DNA of 64,000 bases from Sanderia malayensis (lineage: Eukaryota > Cnidaria > Scyphozoa > Semaeostomeae > Pelagiidae), in the NCBI GenBank assembly GCA_013076295.1, contig RQOL01000876.1, positions 1,860,001-1,924,000 on the forward strand, written 5' to 3'. A program made the translations under genes and the position numbers. Below are positions 25,101 to 34,675 of the stretch, piece by piece. Under the pieces are notes generated by a model. It did not search any database. It was not told where the DNA came from and was given only the letters and a program-made list of their open reading frames with translations. The stretch's first letter is position 1. Every line of letters starts with the position of its first letter.

Positions 25101-28055
25101 ATTAATTTCGATTTTCGGTCTCTCGAATTTCGATTTTCATGCTGGATAGATAAAGTTATTCACAACTTGCGAGCAATTGAAATTTACAACTTTTGAACCA
25201 ATTGTTCTAAGGGCTGAAAATTGCTCCAACGTGATCAGAAGGCCCTAAATAGTACGTTTTGACTGTTTGTGAGGCAAATTTCAATGAATTTCGATTTTCG
25301 GTCTCTCGAATTTCGATTTTCATGCTGGATAGATAAAGTTATTCACTACTTGCGAGCAATTGAAATTTTTAACTTTTGAACCATTTGTCCTAGAGAGCTG
25401 GAAATTGTTTCAACGTGGTCAGAAGGCCCTAAATAGTACGTTTTGAATGTTTGTGAGGCAAATTTCAATTAATTTCGATTTTCGGTCTCTCGAATTTCGA
25501 TTTTCATGCTGGATAGATAAAGTTATTCACTACTTGCGAGCAATGGAAATTTCTAACTTTTGAACCAATTGTCGTAAAGGGCTGAAAATTGTTCCAACGT
25601 GATCAGAAGGCCCTAAATAGTACGTTTTGACTATTTGTGAGGCAAATTTCAATTAATTTCGATTTTCGGTCTCTCGAATTTCGTCTCTCATGCTGGATAG
25701 ATAAAGTTATTCACTACTTGCGAGCAATTGCAACTTACAACTTTTGAACCAATTGTTCTAGAGGGCTGAAAATTGTTCCAACGTAATCAGAAGGCCCTAA
25801 ATAGTACGTTTTGACTGTTTGTGGGGCAAATTTCAATTAATTTCGACTTTCGGTCTCTCGAATTTCGTCTCTCATTCTGGATACATAAAGTTATTCCCTA
25901 CTTGCAAGCATTTGAAATTTTTAACTTTTGAACCAATTGTCCTAGAGGGCTGGAAATTGTTCCAACGTGATCAGAAGGCCCTAAATAGTACGTTTTGACT
26001 GTTTGTGAGCCAAATTTCAATCAATTTTTATTATTTCGTGCATAGGTGGTGAACTTACCAGAAGTTTCATGCATTTGACCGAGTCTTGAAAATCTGTTAG
26101 AATAGCAATGCATTGGCAATTTAATAAATTCCAAATCCTCGCGGTTTTGTCCAGTGAACCAGAAGCAATGACACGTCCTAAAACGATAAATAATTTTCAC
26201 GTTGAAATACCTTACGTACTCTTCAATGGCTCCCATACCAAAAATCTCAGTCGAAAGAGCAATACTTCTATTGACTATGCTGTAGAACACTTTCTGTTGA
26301 CTATACTCATACGTGTCAATTGTGTCCTCTTTTGAGCACCACTTCTAATAAGCGAGGCTAACTAAAACACAAACATGAACAAGCTTCGATCAAATTGCCT
26401 CAAATACCTAACGCAACCTAAAAGCTCTTTGAAGCTTCCCTCTCTAATAATCTCCCTTATGAAACGCGATTTTGAATGAAACCCCTTTTTAATAAGCCCC
26501 TCTGGAGTCCCGTAAATGAAACACCCCTTACAGGGGCTTAATAACACTTTTACTGGACATAAACTCGTACGTTGTTGCAAACGAAGCTCTGCTAATAAAC
26601 GTCCATCCTTTTAATTAAACGCCCACTTCATTAAGGCGAAAGAATTATACGAGCATTCGGGCGTTTATTAAAAGCGCCATTGTCCATATACCTTAAGGTG
26701 AAATTACCATTGCAATCCATGCAAGAAACAGGCTGCTGGTGTCCTCTTAGAACGGGTTTCACAACGTAATAGCCTTCGGCCCAATTTCGTTCCAAGTGAT
26801 AGATTCTAATGAAGAATTTCTTCCATTTTCTGCAATCAGTTGAGTTTTTGAATGCGTTCGCTTCGTTGAAATCAAAGAAAAGGGGGGAATTCGACGAGTT
26901 GCGCAGTTTCCTGGAGGCAGAACTTGGTCTTGAGCGAATAAACTCAGGCTCGTCAAATATGCTTTCGTCATTGCTGAGTGAAGTCCAGCTTCTATACAAA
27001 CACTGCAAATACCTGAAAATCAACAAATGGAAATCAATAAGCTGCATGAATATCAGCTACAAACGGTCTTATTCAACTAACAGACGCCCTCTGATCAGCT
27101 TGAGATCATTTTCACCGGTGTAATACAGTCAACTCTCGCTTATCTCGAACTCGCAAGGGGGAATGAAAATTGGTTCGACATGGCGGGAGTTCGAGATATC
27201 CGAACTAAATTCACCTAAATAGAGAACGAGGGGAAATGGGAATCTGTTCGAGATAGCGAGTTGTTCGAGATAGCTATACGAATATTTTGAAAATTAGCAG
27301 TCCCAGATTTCTGCAGTTTTTAGAGGTAGACAAAGCCAGGTTTTAAATATGAGCTCAATAAAATTGATTGAAATATCACTTCATTACTCACAAAGGGTCT
27401 ACTTATTCTTTTAATTAGAGTCTTATTATCGCGTTTAGACTATCCTTGCCGTTCTGAAATTATTAGAAAACAAGTAGTCTAATTAGGGCCTTCTGCAGAC
27501 TTTGCTGGCTTGGTGGACAACCTTAGATTAAATATTGGCTTGTAAAGTAGGTTTATAATGTACTAACCAGACTTTATTGCTTTCAGAAACCTTCCTCCAT
27601 TTACGATTCACGCATGCGGATTTGCATAATGACGTCACATCGAGATAGAAAAATATTTTCTCGGAAAGTTCAGTCGGCATCAGTGCGACGAAATCTCTGG
27701 CGAGAATTCGCTCGATATCTTCGTGTAAAAGTTGAAGTTGGGAATGCTGTGATAACAGAAGGATATTTTTAATAGCTATGTATCTAATGCATTGATGTAA
27801 CAGTAATGTTATAACGCATTTGAGCTGGAGTAAGGTCGAAGTGGGCGTTTCCAAACATTGGCCTACAGACATTAACGTTCCTTACAGGAGAACTGGCACA
27901 GTGTAAATAAACATTACAAATACAGAAAAAATTACCTTGCATATTGCAACGCATTGTTTGATAAACGAGTTCTTCCCTCGTTCGCTAAAATTCTTGAATT
28001 TCTCAAAACAAAACCTGATGGCTTGATCTTCGTCTTCGTCAACTTCATCCTCCAT
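16191..28055 (-). CDS. F-box/WD-repeat protein, SCF substrate receptor
   Basis: Twelve exons: 28055-27936, 27746-27568, 27012-26708, 26177-26059, 19008-18935, 18801-18721, 18624-18552, 18451-18340, 18237-18113, 17561-17486, 17168-17053 and 16337-16191. All phases close, giving 508 residues. The acidic N-terminus ([15 protein letters not shown]) precedes an F-box at about residues 55-100 ([20 protein letters not shown], then [17 protein letters not shown]). A linker with NWAEGYYVV leads to [10 protein letters not shown] and eight WD40 units, for example [41 protein letters not shown] and [14 protein letters not shown]. Eight blades recall FBXW7/Cdc4, but the F-box linker differs, so I give no symbol. 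F-box/WD proteins dock substrates to Skp1-Cul1 ligases. The intron between exons 4 and 5 is almost entirely satellite DNA. Confidence 0.9.
17625..17815. repeat. 8-bp microsatellite (TTAATCAG)n
   Basis: An array of TTAATCAG units, with early copies alternating with GAGAATCA, lies in the intron between WD exons at 17561 and 18113. Degenerate units continue to about 17940. No coding role is seen. Confidence 0.9.
19058..26027. repeat. ~184-bp satellite array filling an intron
   Basis: About 37-38 head-to-tail monomers of 183-188 bp. A typical unit begins TTATTCACTACTTGCGAGCA, carries CAACGTGATCAGAAGGCCCT and AAATAGTACGTTTTGAC, and ends GGATACATAAAG; a 4-bp GCTA indel explains the length classes. 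Several monomer variants alternate in a fixed order. The array starts 50 bp from exon 5 and ends 32 bp from exon 4 of the F-box/WD gene, so nearly the whole 7,050-bp intron is satellite. The four identical-looking 65-residue minus frames inside it are by-products of the repeat. Confidence 0.95.
19406..25271. repeat. higher-order tandem duplication inside the satellite (3,144-bp period)
   Basis: The variant pattern at about 19406-22127 recurs at about 22550-25271 with an exact offset of 3,144 bp, equal to 17 monomers. The two blocks look nearly identical by eye, including rare variants such as the shortened GAGAGCTTTCC unit (near 21150 and 24294). Within a block, similar variants also recur at 1,662 and 1,482 bp (9 and 8 monomers). 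Confidence 0.85.
26330..26690. repeat. degenerate AATAAGC-type repeat fragments
   Basis: Motifs such as TTAATAAGCCCCTC, GGGGCTTAATAAC and GGGCGTTTATTAAA occur in both orientations in an F-box/WD intron. They resemble the ends of the element at 49846-50435 and look like decayed relatives. Similar scraps lie near 17190-17270, 28650-28720 and 34450-34640. Confidence 0.35.
27124..27286. mobile_element. truncated TA-flanked MITE
   Basis: The left end reads TACAGTCAACTCTCGCTTAT followed by TCGAACTCGC. Inverted TTCGAGATAGCGAG motifs lie on the right, but the outer part of the right terminus is missing. It is the same kind of element as at 6296 and 35638, in an F-box/WD intron. Confidence 0.5.
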
Positions 28056-28485
28056 CTTGTTGTTGATTCGGTGTTATTGTTTAAATTAACATGCACCAAA
28101 ATCACTAATGATAGTCGTGAGATGTTCAGTGTAAATATCTGGTACCCGGACAATAATTAGAATTGGACTTACAAAGAAAATAGTTCAGATATCGCAAAAC
28201 AAACTAATATGAATATGAATATTATTATCTTTAATTATTTGGAACATTTTCATCAGTGTGGAATAGACAGATCATAGGTACAACAAGAAATAGGAAAAGA
28301 AAAAATGTTTTATTAAACATTTAATAGAACATGGAACTAAACAAATGACATAACTTCATCATGTTTTGTTTTAATTATAAAATAAATTACATATGGCAGC
28401 AACGTCTGGGTGAATTCTGATAGACATTGCCATAATTCTTCTGAAGAGGATGACAGATGGAGATCTATTTTGAGTCCAGAAGTCC

Positions 28486-30240
28486 TTACAAAAATCCACC
28501 TCGTAATGCTAGGACCAGATGGAGAACAGATCCTCCAGTGACTTTGTAATCTAATGCTGTTTTATCATCGTTCCTATAAAGAACAATCTGCATGTTAATA
28601 TAAAGCCAACATTTACGTGAAAAATAAAAACTTTTGTGTGGCTTGATTCAATACCAGTATTCAAATAAGCCTCAACCCAACCCCTTCAAATAAGACCCTC
28701 ATGGGGCCATATTCAAATGCAGAGAACATTAAGTTTGCAGGATGACAAGAACTGATAATTTATTTAGGTAGCGGTAGCAACGAAGAAATTGTAGATGGCT
28801 AAAAATTGACAGCAACAATAACAAATTTACCAATTGCATAACATTTTGTCTTACTAAATTTTGCTTTCATTTTCATGAAGAAATGTATTTAGCTAAAGAT
28901 GATTTGCTGAAGAAAGGAGAGATCAAGCCACAAACACATGCTAAGTTCTATAAGAAATAAGGACCCAAGGAATCAAGAAGATTGGAGTCATAGAAATACA
29001 AAATTAGAAGCCGTGAAATACATCACCATTCTGCTTATTACTTACATTTGTTTTCCACTAAAAATTAACCTGCAAAAGAACAAATCAATCAATGCCTTCT
29101 TCACTTATTAAACATTTGTTGACACATAAGACAAAACTAAGTATTAAATGCATTAGAACCTGCGGACTTCACCTTAAGCATATTGTTCAAACACATAAGT
29201 CAATTGTTTCTTCTATTGTTCAAAGACAATATGCTTTTCTTAACTGTGTGCTTTAGCTGCATTGATTTATGGGTTGTTGGGCATGCAACAGCATGTTTCC
29301 TAGCCATGTGGTGGGCTGCTCACATCTCATCAATTTCAAACTATTTATCGGGCTACAGTTAATAACATTGACTGGCAATTTGTTCCAAGTGTTTATGAAA
29401 CTATGTGAAAAAGCTGTACACGCGTTTTGTTTTATAAGCAACTGGTTTATAAGCAAGGCAGATTTCGGCAAGGCAAAAAGTTAAGCAATTTTAGTACTGG
29501 ATTGAAGACTGCTAAGCAATTTGAAAAATTGTATTTTCAGTATTTAACAGGAAATGTGAACTGACACCATATTTACCTCTTTCTAATCTATTTTCAAAAA
29601 AAAAACAAAAAGTTAAGCAATTGCTAAGCAATTTTGAGTACTCAAATTTGCCTTCCAGCTAAGCAATTTTTAATACTGGGCCCAAGTTGAAATTGCTTAT
29701 AAAAAATGCGTGTAAGGTTAAATTTGCTCAAGATTTTAGCAGTTTGAACCTGTGACCTACCTCTTATTCTATTGGGCAAATAATTTATACTTAACCTCAG
29801 GTTGGTGGAGCTTGAGCACTCCTGCATCATTTCTGGTGTTACCTGATTTGTATATTTAGACTCACTATATTATAATTTCCATTATAATCCTGTGTTAATT
29901 AAATAATTTACCTTTGTTGAGCGGGAGGAATTCCTTCCTTCTCTTCAACTCTTTCCTTTATTCTTTCAACCTGAAATAAAATTTGACAAAGCTCAAACCT
30001 TTTGATATAAGCCTGTTAATCACTCTTTGTAATATATCAATGAAAAAAGCCTACCTTGTCATTTGGTTCGATATCAATTTCAATCTGAAATGAAAGGAAA
30101 TGAGTTTAGCTCGAGTCTCGCTCCTGGTGAAGTGTGTCAGTTCAAGTAGAAACAGTTTTGACTTAGTCGAAGCTTTGTGAGCAAAGTCAGATTATATGAT
30201 ATACCTCTTTCCCTGTCAATGTTTTGACTTTAATAAGCAT
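28486..30240 (-). CDS. NEDD8: NEDD8 ubiquitin-like modifier
   Basis: Five short exons: 30240-30205, 30084-30055, 29970-29912, 29069-29046 and 28573-28486. Phases close, giving 78 residues. The peptides match NEDD8 throughout: [60 protein letters not shown] and [14 protein letters not shown]. The Ala in LALRGG marks NEDD8 rather than ubiquitin, which has Arg there. Two residues (FL) follow the GG and would be removed by processing. NEDD8 is conjugated to cullins and activates cullin-RING ligases. The gene lies head-to-head with SSR1 and upstream of the F-box/WD gene on the same strand. No exon is long enough to stand out as an open frame. Confidence 0.96.
29253..29471 (-). mobile_element. possible LINE reverse-transcriptase 3' fragment
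   Basis: A minus frame in NEDD8 intron 4 contains [20 protein letters not shown] followed by a Ser-Leu-Lys run. This resembles the short C-terminal tail motif (WN.LP..V...S..S.K) of CR1/L2-like LINE polymerases. No other LINE domain is visible, so this is tentative. Confidence 0.3.
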
Positions 30241-30745
30241 GACTTCTTGTTGTCTGTCTAATATTTATTCACCTTGGGCGTAAAATCGACTTGGCCTAAA
30301 TTCCAATATATGGCGAAAACGCTGGTGATATAAACAATGCGTCAAAATCATTAGAATATTTGGGTACTGAGTTTGAGGGTTTAGCAAAACTCTCAATATC
30401 GCAATTCCGCAATGTCATATCAGACACTCATGAAGAGAGTTGTTTTAATTTTTGTTTAATCGTGTTAAATAATCCTTCTTGTGGGAAGTCTTGAACATTA
30501 AAAAGTTTGTGGAGTTTTAGCAAGCATTCTACCATTGAATCAAATCAAAGGAGTACAGACATGACGTCACGCAACCAGGGTAAATTCAAGACGAGGCTTG
30601 TGAGAGTCTCACTTCCGTGAACTTTGAACAAAAAATTTTCTTTCAAACAAAAACAAAGTTTGCGTAAAGGACGTTCCGAAGGGGGAAGATTTGCTGGAAA
30701 AATCCTATTATATCAAAGGAATCGTCAATTTGCCACACTTTCACG
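30241..30745. promoter_or_regulatory. divergent NEDD8 / SSR1 promoter region with a CRE palindrome
   Basis: The two start codons are 505 bp apart on opposite strands. A perfect TGACGTCA palindrome, in context CATGACGTCACGCAA, lies at 30562-30569. CRE/ACGT-core sites bind ATF/CREB and the ER-stress factors ATF6 and XBP1, which would suit SSR1. That link is inference. Confidence 0.45.
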
Positions 30746-33616
30746 ATGTTTCGCCTTTGGACTAATCTCTTTTTAGTGTTTTTGGTTGCTTTTCCATTAT
30801 CCGTAGTTGTCAATGATGGTAAGTATTTTTTACTTTTTTTCATGTCCTTTGTCTCCAGAGGAACAATGGAAATATGGTAGATTTGGGCCTAACCTTATTA
30901 CACGTGTCACTATGAAGACGTTTTTCTTCTAAAACATGACCTTATCCATTAATAGAACAGATATATCTTGATACGATTTTCAGGGATAACTTTGCGTTAA
31001 ACACGACACTGTTTTATATCATTTTCTAAGCAATCCTATTATTTTTCCATCAAACTTTAATAACCCTTTAGGATATTGCTTTTAGCAGGCTGAGTCCAAA
31101 TCACAGTTTAGAGATACGAAGTAGGTAATTCGCTGGGTAATACGTTTATTTTCTTCTTTCAGTATTTGTTGCTGGTGTAGAAGATGCAACAGAAGATGAA
31201 GTTGACGCTGACGAAGGAGAGAACGAAGCAAAAGCCACAAATGATGAAGATTCAGAATCCAAGGTATAGTTGCTTCCCAATCAATCAGTTCTACTCATTC
31301 TTTGGCCATCATCAAGTATCCTTTTTTGTAAGCCATGGAGATTATTTAATTGTAAATCTCCCTTTTAAATGCTGCTAATATAAATTAAACCTGCTTTCTT
31401 TTGTTTTTCCAATTATGATGCTTCAATTTTTGCAATTTTGCCAGGTTGAAACTGAAACTGATGATGATAGTGCAGACGCTGCCGATGCAACTGATGCAAC
31501 TGAGAAGGTAACACAAACTTTCCCAGCAGCACAATTAACTCTTCCATTGTTTTCAATACTTTTAATAGGCAAAATGTTTTTAACTTGGCCACAGATATTA
31601 GTTGTGTTCCTTTTGCTATAAGCTACTTTTATTGCCTCAGGTTGAACCAGAAGAAGAACAGCCAACGGATGATTCTGCCACGACAGGCTTGCGAATTTCA
31701 CCGGATGTTGAATTGTCATTTCTCTTTCCAAGCTACCCTGACAAACGTATGTATGCAACTGTGTAACTGCAATTCCTTGTGTCAAGTTCACAATCCATTG
31801 TGCCAAATTCACAATTCCAATTTTCATCTACAAACACTCTGCGGAGAGATGTGAAGAAATTTGTTAGAGTTCATAAAGCATTGAATTTCTGTGGTAAAAT
31901 CTAAAGCACTCAGAAAAGTAAATTAAAGTGAAATAAAACAACAAGATTAACTACAATAATTGACCTGGGACTCCCACAGTTTTTGCAAATTTTCCACATA
32001 TCCTTCATCGCTCTCCTCCCCCAAACAATGTTTTCTCTAGAGACAGTTTTTTGCAATATCTTCAAAATTAGCTACTTTAAAGAATTAGATTGCAAGCTTG
32101 ATTTACCATAGACTCAACCAAATAGCAATATCTTTGATTGCTAATGCCACCATACATAGCAGCCCCTCTGACTTGGGTCTAAATTGTTTTATTTTTCATA
32201 TAGAATTGCCTGCTGGAAAACCAATCAGTGTATTGGTTGGATTCACAAACAAGGGGTTGAAAGATTTCACCATTCAGACAATGGACGCTTCATTCCGTTA
32301 TCCACAAGACTACAACTACTATGTTCAGAATTTCACTGGCTATCGTTACAACCGTTTGGTAGAGGGAGGCACTGAGGCCAGCTTTGAATACGCTTTTCAT
32401 CCACATGAGAGTTATGGTGGACGGCCGTTTGGTTTAGTGATTGTTGTCACTTACAAGGATGAGGTGAGAATTTCACACCCTTGTTGGGTTGGATAATGGA
32501 GCCAATATGATGTTTAACACCAAACTGGTCATAATTAATTTATCTTTTGTTAAATATATTTCTAAGCATTATTATGTTTTTTTTAGTATGGTGCAGATTT
32601 TGGTGGTGCGGTTTTTAATGAAACAGTTACCTTTCAAGAAGTTGAAGAAAGCTTCGATGGAGAAACGTGAGTCTAAGACACTCTATATATATACAGTTGA
32701 CATCCACTATCTTGACTTTCAAAGGAAATTGGATTTTGAGATAGAAGATGCTCTAAAAATGAATGTCTCAACTGTAATATACCAAAATGAGGGAAATGAA
32801 TTGTTCTGGAAAGCAAATGTTTGAGATAGTGAATAATCAGTGGATGTCAGCTGTATATCTAAAATACATGCCTTCTTGGCTATCACCATTGTGACTCTAT
32901 AGTGACCAATTGGGATACATAATAGCACCACTTCAAATATGCTTAGAGTTAAACAGCTTACCTAATTTTCCTTGTTTTGTATTTTTAAAATGTTGTTAAT
33001 GTTGTGATTATCCAAATTGCAAAGCCATTAATCAATTCAATTTTTTGCAGATTCTTCTTGTACCTCTTCCTTGTCGCTTTGGCACTTTTGATAATATTCG
33101 GCTTGAACTACGCTTTCTCATCAGTTCGGGTAAGTTATTTTTTAACGCATTTCTTGCCATATCTCCATGAATTCTTGACTATGCAAGTTGTCGCGCACTC
33201 ACTTGTTGAACTCCTGGTGTGATGTAAAGAACATAGTGCAGTGTCTGTAAACTTTTCAAATTATTTCCAGGGCAAGAAGTCGTCATCTAAAGCTACACCA
33301 GTGGAGATGGGAACCCAACAAAGAGATGATGTTGATTATGGTTGGCTGCCAAAAGAAACCACAACTGACTTCAGTAAGTAGTTGACTCGAGATATCAGCT
33401 TTTGTGTGCGAGACAGTAATCATTTTGAACAACTCTCTGGAAATGTTCTATTCGCCACCAACCATTTATGAATGGAATAACTTAGATCTATGGGGGGTGT
33501 AAAAGTGTTTTTAAATAATAAAACTGATATTTTTTGCATTTTTAGACAAGAGTTCACCAAGAAGATCTCCAAGGAATAGAAGAATGAAACGCAGCTCTGG
33601 TTCTGGCGATGAATAA
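30746..33616 (+). CDS. SSR1: translocon-associated protein alpha subunit (TRAP-alpha)
   Basis: Nine exons: 30746-30818, 31163-31263, 31445-31507, 31641-31746, 32204-32463, 32587-32666, 33051-33129, 33271-33373 and 33546-33616. Phases close, giving 311 residues. A signal peptide (FRLWTNLFLVFLVAFPLSVV) precedes a long acidic lumenal segment (ATEDEVDADEGENEAK...). The conserved domain holds VLVGFTNKGLKDF, MDASFRYPQDYNYY, QNFTGY and GGRPFGLVIVVTYKDE. One membrane helix (FFLYLFLVALALLIIFGLNY) follows, then a basic cytosolic tail with VEMGTQQRDDVDYGWLPKET and SPRRSPRNRR. The protein is part of the ER TRAP complex beside Sec61, helping signal-sequence insertion. Intron 6 carries a MITE. An AATAAA lies shortly after the stop. 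Confidence 0.96.
32692..32855. mobile_element. 164-bp TA-flanked MITE in SSR1 intron 6
   Basis: The left end reads TACAGTTGACATCCACT; the reverse complement of the right end reads TACAGCTGACATCCACT. Both abut TA. Inner GAGATAG and CTATCTTGAC motifs pair. It resembles the other TACAGT elements in the window. Confidence 0.65.
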
Positions 33617-34675
33617 AGAAATAGCTAAAAACATTCTTTAAATAAAGTAATTAATAAGTTTTATCAGAAAGAATGATAATGTGTAATAATGCCATCACAA
33701 ATATTATTGATATTGTTTAGTGTTTTTGACATAGAAACCACTTTTTCTATAAACCTATCATTTGATATTTTATATTTTAGAATGCTTTCCAGCTAGTATT
33801 GCTGAGTTATCAGAAAATTTGGTTTCAAAAATTAATCAAATTTTCACAGTGCAGTAATTGGAAAAAAAATAAACTGAATTTCTCAGATTTCCGAGGGTTC
33901 TACTTTGGGTTATCAGTAAATTATTTCTGCTTGCGAGTATTGTTAATGTGAGGTGGTAATGAAAATAAATAACATACAAATATTGTGGTAGGAATAAAAA
34001 TACTGATATGATTGTTCTTTCTGGTAAAATACTGGTGTCGTTTTTCTGAGAATTGCTTTCAAATCTATAGGATGTCTCTTATCTGATCTTTAATGCTTAT
34101 TCCTTGCATCTTGTTAGCAAGTAACGAAAAAATACAGTGGAAGCCCAATATAGTAAGTTTTAAAGCAGCCAACAGTACTTGTTTAGTTGGGGAGTTGTTT
34201 AAATTGAGGATATATTGTAGTGTTTGACAGCTCAAAAGCAAAAATGTTGCGAAGGGGTCGTTGTGTCGAGACATTAATGTATTTACTAAAAATTGGACTG
34301 CAGTTGTCCATATTTGGTGGGATATAATTGATTAAAATTGAGCCATTATAATTGAATTATTAATTGATAAATAATATTGCTGTTCTAAAACTTTATGAAT
34401 GCACAAATAAAGTTTGCCATTTAGTGAATTTCCACGTCACGCTGAATACACAATTTACCGTAAAAGCTGTATTCAGCCCCCAGAGGGGCTTATTTAATTC
34501 TCCAGGTTTCAAAGAGGGGTATTAAAAAGGATACTTAATTCAAAAGTGGTTGAGGAGGCTTAAAAGAGAGGGAAGGCGTCATTCAAAATATCGCTTCGAA
34601 AAGGGGAAATAATTAGATTTGGGGGCTTTATAAAGCTTTCACGGCTACTTACACACATTAAACATTGTTAATTTT
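33617..34675. other. intergenic between SSR1 and CYHR1 (convergent)
   Basis: The SSR1 3' UTR and CYHR1 3' UTR converge here. I see no gene. Degenerate AATAAG/GGGGCTTA repeat fragments lie at about 34450-34640. Confidence 0.45.

Noticed and set aside
19058..26027. Regular repeats considered as a CRISPR-like array
   Set aside because: Whole ~184-bp units repeat with no unique spacers, in a eukaryotic intron. This is satellite DNA.
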